Below, in pieces: positions 11,272 through 20,515 of a DNA stretch of 24,884 nucleotides. A program made the position numbers and the translations under genes. The notes below the pieces were generated by a model. The model made no database searches. It saw nothing but the letters and a program-made list of their open reading frames with translations, and was not told the DNA's origin. Where the stretch lies: positions 1-24,884 of the forward strand of contig JANBPU010000236.1 of NCBI GenBank assembly GCA_027575805.1. Direction: 5' to 3'. This DNA is from Mycoemilia scoparia (taxonomy: Eukaryota > Kickxellomycota > Kickxellomycetes > Kickxellales > Kickxellaceae). Positions within the stretch are counted from its first letter, which is position 1, and each line of letters starts with the position of its first letter.

Positions 11272-11528
11272 GCCGGCCTATCTTGTCTTTATCCAAACCC
11301 TACTACCGGTGAGGGGCATGAATATCAGTGACCGTATTTAGTGTATACAATCACATTTCAGATACTCGATAACTAGACTATACCCAACGTTTTAATATTT
11401 TTACAGATGATGTCATTGATTTTTGTGCTGCTCAATTTTACGAATGCGCATATATATTAGACAGCGATCTAGAAGGAAGACACGCGTTTGTATCTGAGCT
11501 TGCAATTGAGTGTATGCTATCCCAGTAA
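11004..11528 (+). CDS. Unrecognised gene, last two exons (5' part not found)
   Basis: Exon 11407-11528 follows a TTTTTACAG acceptor and reads open to TAA. It encodes about 40 residues of convincing composition (DVIDFCAAQFYECAYI, then LDSDLEGRHAFVSELAIECM). A preceding exon ending at 11074, before GTAAGTATG, joins in frame (phase 1) and reads HHPSTLEAGRVTIMMTLL. That frame is open back to about 11004, just after a TTAG that could be an acceptor. The intron 11075-11406 carries a (TGTC)n run. I do not recognise the family and find no start codon with context; earlier exons may lie in 10.6-11.0 kb. Alternatively this is a relic of a gene. The splice signals and phase agreement are seen; that it is a gene is inference. 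Confidence 0.4.
11231..11272 (+). repeat. (TGTC)n tetranucleotide microsatellite
   Basis: About ten perfect TGTC units (42 bp) lie in a pyrimidine-rich context inside the proposed intron 11075-11406. This is one of the purest tandem arrays in the window. Confidence 0.95.
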
Positions 11529-12336
11529 TAAGCTTGTGCTATTATTTTTATTAGACGCTATTGTAATAATTATTTCAAACAACCAAAAAATTATTTACAA
11601 AAAATTAGAAAAGCTAGTTGGGCTAGTTTTCTGGAAAGCCTACACTTGCCTAGCCTCGTTGGTCACTTCTACACTAGTATGACACTCAGAAGCCTACAGT
11701 AGCAGGATTTCCACTACTGGGAAAGTCTGAGTGTGTGTATCAGGCACAAAGGCCGATTGTTTGATTTTCCAATCAATTTTCTTGGTTTGTCTATCTATGC
11801 GGGTTAGTGGACGATCTAAAACCCTCCCCCGTTACTCTATTTTTTATCAACACATTAACCACCCACGCATACTCTCTCTCTCTCTCTTGTACTATCACTC
11901 ACTCACACATATATACATACATAGCCTTTCTCATACTCCTCCCGTATCTTTTCTGTGCTTACCTTACCACATATCTTCTATGCATTGAAAAAATCTTGCA
12001 TTTATAAACCAACATCAAAGCAGGAAAACCTCTGTTTATAAGTGTATGGATAAAACTGCATTCCTTGGCTTGAAGTGAGAAAATAAGTATGTGTATTTGC
12101 CATCTATACAGTAGATGCAGCCACACTACTAACACATGTATTTGGGTTCATATTGTCATAAATATGATCTCTATGTTTATATACATTTACGGATTGCCTA
12201 CAAGAAGCTGCTAGTAAAATAGTGATGGAGGGATGGTTGGCCTACCAGCCCAATTTTTAACCAGTGGTGTGGCTAATGCTTGTACGGCGTTGTGTTTTAT
12301 ATTTGTTCAATACCAAGGACACAGTGTTGGTATGTT
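11529..12336. other. Interval without a supported gene
   Basis: Apart from the hairpin at 11682-11734 and a short (CT)n run near 11874-11887, I see nothing I can support. The open frames are Leu/Ser/Thr-rich products of pyrimidine tracts. Confidence 0.5.
11682..11734 (+). other. Imperfect hairpin with a 9-bp outer stem
   Basis: ACACTCAGA at 11682-11690 pairs with TCTGAGTGT at 11726-11734. Inside it CAGTAG (11697-11702) pairs with CTACTG (11714-11719) around a loop CAGGATTTCCA. It lies about 155 bp after the stop of the unrecognised gene. It could be a structured RNA, a degraded foldback element, or chance. Confidence 0.35.
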
Positions 12337-12552
12337 TCAGGAGATCACCAGAGACCCCTGAGTTAGTATTACTACTGCAAATGCTACTATTAGTGTTATT
12401 AGCAAAATCAATTTTGGTGTTATATGCATGGCAGTTTTGGGTGATGCAATGATGTGACGATCTTTATAACCACTATCTTCAAGGAGAGGACGCTTATAAC
12501 TGACGCGACGATTATAACGACGACCCCATTCACACAGCCAAGAGCATATCAC
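12337..12552 (-). CDS. Possible last exon of a membrane protein (unassigned)
   Basis: On the minus strand a 71-codon frame begins after an ATGTAG that could be a splice acceptor. It reads a basic segment (RRYNRRVSYKRPLLEDSGYK), then PKTAMHITPKL, and a single hydrophobic stretch ILLITLIVAFAVVILT close to the stop. This would be a tail-anchored or C-terminal single-pass membrane protein. No upstream exon is identified and I do not recognise it. The opposite strand is also open through part of this stretch, so a chance frame is possible. Confidence 0.25.
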   Translation of the reverse strand: MICSWLCEWGRRYNRRVSYKRPLLEDSGYKDRHIIASPKTAMHITPKLILLITLIVAFAVVILTQGSLVIS

Positions 12553-12844
12553 AGGCTACATTGACTTTTGTTGGGATCTTGATAGGGGATATTTATAAAG
12601 CTGCTTACTTCATGTCGATTCATATATTGGGATATCACATGCTGCAAACTAGCAAAGCTTTATAATAACCCCCAAAAAAGCTGAGCAGTTGCGCATGGTA
12701 GCATTTGATAAGTAAATAGTGGGGAGTGGTTGCTGCGTGTATATATGTACGGCTCTAAAATCCCCTATTGGCAAGGCTGTATGGTCTCCAGGCCTGTCAG
12801 ATAAAATGGCCCAGCCCAAATAAATCACGGCATTCAAGGCGGAC

Positions 12845-13669
12845 ATGAAATGGAAAGGATATTTGAGTTTGTTACAATTGTGGGAAAAGCTCACCGAACC
12901 TCTAAGAATGCAGAAGCTGTATGCGCGCAAGAGTGGCAGACCAGGAACCCTTCGCCAATAGGTGAGCCAAGCAGAGTGAGAGAGGGTGTAAGTGTGTGGT
13001 GGTGGTGGTGGTGGTGGACCGGGTTAATGAATGCCACGGTGATATAAGCCTAGCTGGGGGTGGGGGAGTGCCAACCAGGCGGGGTAGTAAAGTGGTTTGA
13101 CTTGCATGGGCACCCTGATTGGCCGGTTTTGAGATAGGCCAGCTACCTGTTGGCTTCACCACATTTAATGCTTACGAGAACTGGGTCGAATCACATATAC
13201 CCCATATGAACCCAGCCCTTACCCTCGGTTCATGGCTGAATCTCGTTTGTTGGTCGATGAATTCTGGCATACTATGCGTCTTCGCCCATTTCTCACCATT
13301 TCTGCTGGTTCCCGCTCTGGATACCAAAACTCCACAAACTGTATACGCATAAAACCTTTCTATATCGCCTGTAGTTTTTACCTGGTGTTCCTTGTTTGCT
13401 AATCATTCCTGCCACTCCTTCTCATTCCAGTTCTCTCTCTCCTCTCTATCCTTCCTCTATTTCCCAAGTCTTTTCTTCAATTGTATACTCCATACGCTTG
13501 GCAAACACTCTTACTTGGTTTCTGACATTAGGCAGCCATATTTGTGACTTGGTCGCTGCTATTACTACTACCACAACTACAGGTACTAGCGAAATTATAT
13601 CACTGCTTGGCGACTAGCTAGTCAGCAAACAAGCAGACTCAAACTAACTTGACCTGATTTAACACCCCC

Positions 13670-13704
<35 letters not shown>

Positions 13705-13790
13705 GTCGCAGTGACTTTGAGGATATAAACTACTTTATCCCGGCTATAATTGCTTTTCCTTTGGCCCTGGTCCTGATCCCACACGCCTAG
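12845..13790 (+). CDS. Cluster of coding-like exons, unassigned gene or pseudogene
   Basis: Three stretches look protein-coding. 12845-12961 reads MKWKGYLSLLQLWEKLTEPL, then RMQKLYARKSGRPG, and ends at an AG|GTGAGC donor whose last codon is an in-frame TAG. About 13174-13290 reads GRITYTPYEPSPYPRFMAES, then RLLVDEFWHTMRLRPF. 13706-13790, after a long (CT)n tract ending CTAG, reads RSDFEDINYFIPAIIAFPL to a stop and looks like a membrane tail. I could not join them in one consistent frame, and competing frames are open in the first two. Either the splicing is more complex than I can see, or this is a decayed gene. No family recognised. Confidence 0.25.
12996..13017 (+). repeat. (GTG)n microsatellite
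   Basis: About seven GTG/TGG units follow the GTGAGC donor-like site at 12962, within what would be an intron of the unassigned coding-like cluster. Confidence 0.85.
13670..13703 (+). repeat. (CT)n tract, probable polypyrimidine tract of a splice acceptor
   Basis: An almost pure CT run of about 30 bp ends in CTAG at 13705. What follows is open to a stop at 13788-13790. The tract would make an unusually strong 3' splice site if the locus is transcribed. Confidence 0.9.
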
Positions 13791-14055
13791 CTTTTCTAGT
13801 TATTGCACCTTAATTCCTATCTCGACGCTTCTCCCTGGCTTAGCGTATCATTGATTAGTTTTAGGCATATAAATACATATAAAGGCAGTGTCGATATCGT
13901 GTTCACAAATATTGCTCAAAAGCCCATTGTTTCCACTTGAAGGCTTGAATACTGCTATATTTATATAGAGCTGTTCTGCCTCTCCACCGTTCCCTTGTTT
14001 ACTTTGTCGGGGTTGCCAACCTTTCTTACACACATATATTCATTCATACACAAAA
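13791..14055 (+). promoter_or_regulatory. Upstream region of the C2H2 factor gene
   Basis: These 265 bp lie between the stop of the coding-like cluster and the ATG at 14056. They contain no recognisable coding sequence. The sequence just before the start, CACAAAAATG, is A-rich as expected for a fungal start context. A clear TATA box is not evident. Confidence 0.4.
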
Positions 14056-17039
14056 ATGTCGCTGATTTCAAATCCTGCGTCTGCCAACCTGTCTTCTTCC
14101 AAGCTCAACACCCTGGCCCAGGCTGCGATGTCTTGCAGTATTGATCCACCGTCGACAGCATCGTCGTCCTCCACCAGACGAGACAGTGGCTACCAAGCCC
14201 ACGAGTTTGAAAAGAACAATGCCCATCCAGATGTCCCTGATAATAATAACCACCACAACCACAACCACAACCCTTATGCTTCGTCATTAACTGCTACTAC
14301 TACTTCAACAAACATTGGCGCACAATATTCGTCCTCTACTGCTTTACAATACCACAGCCACAACCATCCCCGCCATAACCACGAGAACGCACCCAGCTAC
14401 AATCCAGGCAGTCACTTCAGTCGGAGACCTGGTCCACCCCATCCCAATAGCCATTCGGTTGCCGCCACCAACTCTAATAATGGCTGCGATCTTCCTTCCC
14501 CAAATAGCACGACCATTGTCTTTGGCAATGGTGACTCCGGCGGCGATGGTGGAGACACTAATGGCATTGGATACAGCAACAGTAGCAATGGTGTTGGCGC
14601 CAACTCTGGTAGCAATAGCAACAACGGTTCCAAGGGTCGTATATTCCGTTGCACTTTCCCCAACTGCGACATGGTGTTTAGCCGTTGCGAGCATTTGGCT
14701 CGACATGCCAGGTAGGTGATCTCAGATGCAATTGTCAAAATCTTTCTATCTCCTCCCCTCTTGTCTTCGTGTTCATCAATCCACCACTACTGCTATTCCC
14801 AATCCAAGTGCCCTTGTTGTGGATTCTTGCATTGCGCCTTGCACAAAAGCCTATCGACTCAACAACCACGCCCACACTCGCCTCCCTCAACGCCATGTCC
14901 ATGGTATTTGCCAGGCAACGGGACTTGTGCCTGTGTGGAATGTTGCTGTGTCTCTTTATACTTGTGCCGTCTTCATTACTGTGCTGTTCCTCTGTGTATG
15001 GCTCTTTTTCTTGCCCATCTTTATTTTCCCCATGCACTTTCTTGCATTGATGTGTCTTTTCTGCGTATAAAGCGCATGTGTGTGGCTAATACTAATCTCC
15101 ACCATTTTTATTTATTGGACTTTTTTGTATATGTCAACTAACCTGCCGATTGCCGCTTCCTCCCACTCGCTGTGTGTACTAACACCTCATTGCTTCTCAT
15201 CAACACACGCACCATGCTTAATTGACCATGCCATGCATGCCTCTCCCACTGGCTCGCCCACCGCCCACTGTCGCCATATATCGATTGTTCCTTGAATTAG
15301 AAAGCACACAGGAGAGGTACGTATATTATACACATAGTAGCCATTGTTTGCTGCTATCCTGCTTGTTCTTTGTTTTATATGTGCGCTCCGCTTGTCCGCC
15401 AATCATTTTTACTAACTCGGCGTTGCTACTTGCTTCTCTCGCACTCCCTGCCACTATCTAGAAACCCTTCCAATGCGTAGTGCCTGGGTGCAGCCGCACC
15501 TTCAGCCGCTTCGATAACATGATACAGCACACCCAGACCCACACAAGGAATGGGACCCAGCCGCTCGCCTCGACCATCACCAATTGCGGCGCCAACGGAA
15601 ACGGTCGCGGGCGCACCCGTCGTGCCAACTTCCGTTCGATTTCAGATCCCGCAAATACGCACATACGTCGTTTCAAGAGCGCTCTTGGCATAAGGCTTGC
15701 CGAGTACTGTCTGCTCCCAACCTCAAACCCGCTCTACTCATCTCTTACGCTGAGGCCTATACTGTCGCCTCATTTCGCTAATGGCAGCAGTGGTTGCCCC
15801 CCAGCAGCATCTGCCTCGGGTGTAGCTGCAACCCCCACCATCTCTGTGTCTTCTAGCAAGGGGCTAAACTCCGGCGTTCCCATGGCTGCTGCTACTACTA
15901 CTACTACGTCTTCTACAGCTGCTGCCAATAGCGCTGCGTCTATATCAGTCTCACCGGAGTCTAGCTGCGATAAGGGCACGCATATCAACAGAAGAAGGCC
16001 AAGCATTGAGGGCTGCCAGCAGCACCAGCATTACCCACACATCAAAGACACGATTATTGTTAATTCATCAAACTACGTTGCCACAAATACTTCCGACCCT
16101 CCATCGTCCATGGCTGTTGACGACCACCCGCCTGGCTCCAAAAAGAGGCGCAGACAGCGGAAGGATAGTGGCTTTGCCGTGCCTGATGATGAGCAACGGT
16201 GTTCAGCATATGAGCAGGATAATGCAACACCAGCCTCCTCTGGAAGCTTTGGAAATGACAGTATCAACAACATCCCAGTAAGTGCCCAATCTGCAGCTTT
16301 TGGTGCTACCCCTGGTAGTGCAGGCCATTCCTCTGTCCCTACAGCAGGGGTTAATTCCGAGGATGGTATCATTGCTGCACACTACCACAATTCAGCAGCA
16401 ACATTCGCTACTAATCCAGCCTATAGCGGAGGAGGAGGGCCACCACGGCGGTCCTATTCACAACATCAAACACAGACAGTTACACAGGCGCCTCAGTTGC
16501 TACATAGAAACACATTTCCAGCACGCCTGAACCTTTCCTTAAGCGAGAATGGGTGTAGCGATGTTAGAAATAATGGCAGCAACACTAGCACTGGTTTTGA
16601 CTACCATTATGGCGGAGGAGCAGCAGCATACTCGAATAGCACCAAATCACACAACAAGCCATTCAATTGTCTTCCCGAATCGCCTATATCGCCGCAGTGG
16701 GAAAACTGCATCTGGAGCTCTTCTCGTTCGCCACCACTATCAGCACCAGCCTATGTGACCCAGTACCCACAACCACCCCCTTTGTCTTATATGCATACTT
16801 CTAAGGATAGCTGCCAAACCGCTCACAATACCAGCAGCATCCACCCACACCAGTATCACCACCACTATAGTCACCATGACCCTGTCGAAGCAAAGAAAAA
16901 CTGGTGTCCCAAATACCAACGACCAATGGTGGGACAACAGCAGGGTGAATGCCAAACAACAGCAACAGGAGGTGCGCCCACCACGACTACCAACACCGCT
17001 GGTCCTCTCTGGACTATATCTCCAATACGCTACAAATAG
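14056..17039 (+). CDS. C2H2 zinc-finger transcription factor with two fingers
   Basis: There are three exons: 14056-14711, a 16-nt microexon 15301-15316 and 15462-17039 (TAG), giving 749 residues. Residues 1-195 are disordered and rich in Ser, Asn, His and Thr. Finger 1 is C199-x4-C204-x12-H217-x3-H221; the linker TGEKPF follows; finger 2 is C229-x4-C234-x12-H247-x3-H251 with RTFSRFDNM in its helix. The microexon supplies H221 and TGE of the linker, so the first finger works only if it is spliced in. The remaining ~500 residues are low-complexity (Ser, Ala, Thr, Gln, Pro, His), with a probable nuclear localisation signal SKKRRRQRK at about residue 440. It is expected to bind DNA in the nucleus; targets cannot be read from sequence. 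Such factors with RFDNM second fingers are common in fungi. The start ATG is the first in frame. Confidence 0.88.
15301..15316 (+). other. 16-nt microexon of the C2H2 factor gene
   Basis: The exon AAAGCACACAGGAGAG lies between GAATTAG and GTACGT. It completes an Arg codon from exon 1 and encodes KHTGE, after which exon 3 begins KPF. This restores both the last His of finger 1 and the TGEKP linker, which makes the exon assignment secure. Confidence 0.9.
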
Positions 17040-18414
17040 CCGTATGTTCTTCTCTAAAGCAAAATAAGCCAGACTTATATTTAAATATCGATGCCCCCCA
17101 TACAAGAACAGAAATCATTGCATCTTTCCAACACTAATCAACCATACTCAACATTGACACTACATTGAAATGCCACCATCGTTAACAGCAGCAGCACTAC
17201 CAAAACCACACATAATTAGTACAAGTTCGAAATCTCGTATCACCAAAACCTTCTCTCACACCCAAGCACTACTATCACTACTTTTTTCCAAAAGCATTTC
17301 ATAGCGAAGGTTTTCTCGGCATCCCGAGATGGAAAGAATCTGCTTATTAACACACACTCACAGGTATATATGTGTGTGTTGTAGTGGGAATATTAGAGTG
17401 GCGGTCTGGTACTAGGATTTTTAGTATTATGACCGCAATGATTCCTTTCATTAACCAGCCAAATTACCTATAGATATATATACATATATATATATCCATT
17501 TAACTTCCGTTGTAACACTGGTGTTTAGAGTTCTATGATCCAACATATATTCCATAGTTGAGAATGAGTGTAGTCCATAATAGTCGCAGAATTGGCCCTT
17601 GGTGCGTGTGAGCGTATTATGAGTCTTCAACAAAAAGCACTGAATTCCCGTTATTTCGAGCCCATTTCAAAAGAGCTGTAGCTCTGTGTGAATATCTGTA
17701 TGTGGGTATACAACAAAAAACCACCCTGGATTTGAAAGACGTGGCCAAGATACGAACATTTATTTATTCTCGAATCTGTGGGATTCTCACCACAATGATC
17801 ATAAACAAACTACTATACATTCCAAGCCACCTTTTTTCATCATTCCAGACTTTTACTGAGTGTATGGATACACTTCGGTCTTGCACTTTTAACTTGATTT
17901 CGGAGTTGTGCGCATGTGTTTGGTCACAAGCTTGTTGTATTTTCGTTTTGGTGTGCATGTATATATACACCAATGAGTCTGTTTATGAGAGTGGTTCAAA
18001 GACCTAGTAGTATTGCAATATTAATAGTGATAGTACTAACCAAGTCTCTCATATACACCCCATGTACGTATATATATATATATATATACTACATCCTATC
18101 ATACTACTCTCTCTCTCTCTCTCTTTATCTAACCAACTTCCAACTGAGCCTTTACTTCACGAAATATGTGGCTTTATTTCCACTAAAATGCCACTCTATT
18201 TGTATATAGAATGTATTCTTTTTCTCTTTAACCACCTCAAATCAACTGCTCTATACACTACTAAATGTTTTTCCCAATCTCCTATCTATTTATTTCCAAC
18301 CACACCTGACTCGTTTTTTCCTTTATCGCTCTCCTTTTCTTTTTGCCTTTGATTTTTTTGATTTCCAAGATTTCAATAAATAGCTGTACATTCGATACCT
18401 TATCAACCATCAAA
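17040..18414. other. Intergenic interval between convergent genes
   Basis: This lies between the C2H2 factor (+) and PRKRIP1 (-), which converge. It contains (AT)n at about 18066-18086 and (CT)n at about 18108-18124, and no open frame with protein character. It should hold the 3' ends of both transcripts. Confidence 0.55.
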
Positions 18415-18497
18415 TGGATCATAATTTTTGAAGGGTGAATGATTATAGGGGCAACCACAGCCAAATGGGCGACTAACCCTTCAAAAATAATTACCCA
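18415..18497 (+). mobile_element. Foldback MITE, copy 4, just 3' of PRKRIP1
   Basis: The ends are TAATTTTTGAAGGGTGAATG and the complementary CCCTTCAAAAATAATTACCC; the core is GATTATAGGGGCAACCACAG. At 83 bp it is the shortest and one of the best conserved copies. It lies about 100 bp beyond the PRKRIP1 stop codon, so it may be in the 3' UTR. Confidence 0.85.
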
Positions 18498-18594
18498 AAT
18501 ATGGTGATATTTATGTTTATATTGAATTGTCTTTGGGTTTATTACAGCCAACCAAACAAAAAGCGGTGTTATATATAAAATACAAACCACAGCA

Positions 18595-20027
18595 CTAGTC
18601 ATCGTCCACAATCTTTATAGCCGAACTAACCATTTTCTTGGTATCTGCCTTCTTTTCTGGGGTTATTCTTGTAGTTCCAGAATTCTTTTCAATCACTTCA
18701 GATAATGTCTTTCCCTTGTCGTCATCACTATTAGAAGAACCATCATGGGCAGTAGCAACCACGCCAGTGCTAGATGCCAGCTTTTGGGAAATTCCCGAAC
18801 CACCAGCGGACCCAATCACGTTACTTGATTCCGCTTTGGTATTATTGGTTACTGGTAATGATTCTTGGAACTTTGTTTCTGTTAAAGACGAAAATGATGG
18901 TGCTGAGGTTTCAAGATTATCATTGTCATTGTCACTGTTGCCATTACCATCAGAAGTCTCCCTAATACCGGCCTTATTTCCCTTATTATCCTCAGTAGTC
19001 GTGGATGTAGACCTTACATTCGGCTTCATTTTAAATTCTGTTTTCAATTTAAAATGCTCGGTCTTTTCTCCATCATTGTTATTGCTACTATTTTTGGCTG
19101 TGGGACCAGAGATATTTACGGATTTTTCTTCACTACTTCCATTGTTGTCAGCAGATTTGTTCTTTTTGGAATTCTGTTTGCGTTTTTGTCTTTTGGCTCG
19201 CCGTTTAGCTCGTTCCTGTTCTTCTTTGGCTTCATTTTCTTGTTGGCGTTTTTTGAATTCTTCATCGGCTTTTTGCTAATAAAAATATATATATAGAGAT
19301 GTTACAATTTGGTTTATCAATATATATTTGTGTGTGTGTGTGTGTCTGTGTGTCTGTGCATTAAAGACAGTGTCAGTATATAAGGATATAGATTTATACC
19401 TTGGCTGTTTCTTCATCAAGAAATGCTTGTCTAGAATATTCTTTTCTTCTTAATGCTCGGTATATATGAAATTCTCCGCTGCCTGCTCCTGCCACAGATC
19501 CTAAATAAGCCAAGCCAAACCAAACCAACATAAATATAAGTGAACATATACATTCGAACGATTAAATAAAATTGACTTTGAAGTGCACAAAGAATTCTTG
19601 AAAAATAATATAATAGGCAATATATAGACCATAATTTTTGAAGGATGAATGGTTATAGGGGCAATTCCAGCCAAATGAGTGACTCTATAGCCCTTCGGAA
19701 ATAACTACCCATATCTTCAATATATTTATTATGTGTGTGTTGAAAAATATAAAATACATGTAGCTTACCCGAAACATTTCTTACAAAATCTGGAGGTGGC
19801 TTGAGTTTCTTGATTCTGGGTTCAGGAATTACTACTGGTTTATCTATCCGCTTAAATAATTTATCGAGGGCCTGTTTTTGAGTTGCTAATTCTATGGAAG
19901 TTTTTTGAGCATCCTTGTTATTAGTTGTCAACTCTTCAGGTTGTTGTTGTTGTTGCTCTTCTTCTTCTTCCTGGCGGTGATTATCATTATGGCTTTTGAT
20001 GGAATCTTTATCGGACTTATCTGACAT
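18595..20027 (-). CDS. PRKRIP1: PRKRIP1-like spliceosome-associated protein
   Basis: There are three exons on the minus strand: 20027-19769, 19500-19400 and 19275-18595 (TAG), giving 346 residues. PRKRIP1 is a small nuclear protein found in the human post-catalytic spliceosome, where its long helix contacts U2/U6 RNA and proteins. The conserved block runs [11 protein letters not shown], then [20 protein letters not shown], then a charged helix [20 protein letters not shown] followed by [11 protein letters not shown]. As I recall it, human has PPPEFVRDVMG and [20 protein letters not shown] at the same places. The N-terminus has an [10 protein letters not shown] run. The C-terminal ~180 residues are a disordered acidic tail, making the protein nearly twice the length of human PRKRIP1 (about 184). 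Intron 1 contains a foldback MITE. The gene is divergent from SURF6 with 488 bp between start codons. Confidence 0.92.
19331..19346 (+). repeat. (GT)n microsatellite in PRKRIP1 intron 2
   Basis: About eight GT units lie within intron 2 (19276-19399) of PRKRIP1, followed by a short TGTC/TGTG run. Confidence 0.8.
19626..19711 (+). mobile_element. Foldback MITE, copy 5, in PRKRIP1 intron 1
   Basis: The element opens CCATAATTTTTGAAGGATG and closes CCTTCGGAAATAACTACCC, with the core GGTTATAGGGGCAATTCCAG. It sits between the splice sites of intron 1 (19501-19768) and makes up about a third of that intron. It is oriented opposite to the gene. Confidence 0.82.
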
Positions 20028-20515
20028 CTTTTTCTATTTGGGTTGGTTCTGGTAGTATTATAAAATTTATGCTGATTTGTTATTAATCTATGAAGAATAT
20101 CAACAATAAAGTGAATAGTAGTTTTGGGTTCGATATGTAACGTTATGGGCAGTGCAATTTTCTGGATCATCGATCATAGCAGCAGTAATTTTTCTATTTA
20201 TGATTAGATCAGCTACTAAACTTTTTTTTCTCACTTTAGACAATCAAGTATTCAATTTTGTGGTCCTTTTAGTCTTCTTTCTTGGTCCCTCCCTCCCTTC
20301 CTTGAACCCCTACCTTATTTTCAATCATCCTCTTTTACTTTTAACTTTTCTTGTTGCTGTTGCTGTTGCTGTATTTACAGTCACATCAACACAAAAATAA
20401 ATATCAACATTTTTTCATCTATAATATCCTCTCACGACTTTGTCTTTTGGCATCAATACATCAGCAATAAAAGCAAGTTTCCTACCACCGCAATATTATA
20501 TCCCAATAAATAATA
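20028..20515. promoter_or_regulatory. Shared bidirectional promoter of PRKRIP1 and SURF6
   Basis: This 488-bp interval separates two divergent start codons and contains no recognisable gene. The half toward SURF6 is pyrimidine-rich (CCCTCCCTCCCTTCC and a GTTGCT repeat) and A-rich near the ATG. The half toward PRKRIP1 is AT-rich. Co-regulation of a splicing gene and a ribosome-assembly gene is plausible but inferred from layout only. Confidence 0.5.

Noticed and set aside
11231..11272. Possible CRISPR-like or satellite array
   Set aside because: It is a simple (TGTC)n microsatellite without spacers.
14068..14738. Several long open frames antisense to, or in other frames of, the C2H2 factor's first exon
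   Set aside because: They are products of the low-complexity codon repeats of the real exon; the finger motif and exon joins fix the sense frame.
18638..19296. A plus-strand open frame of 213 codons across PRKRIP1 exon 3
   Set aside because: The minus-strand frame carries the conserved PRKRIP1 helix and joins the upstream exons in phase; the plus frame is its shadow.
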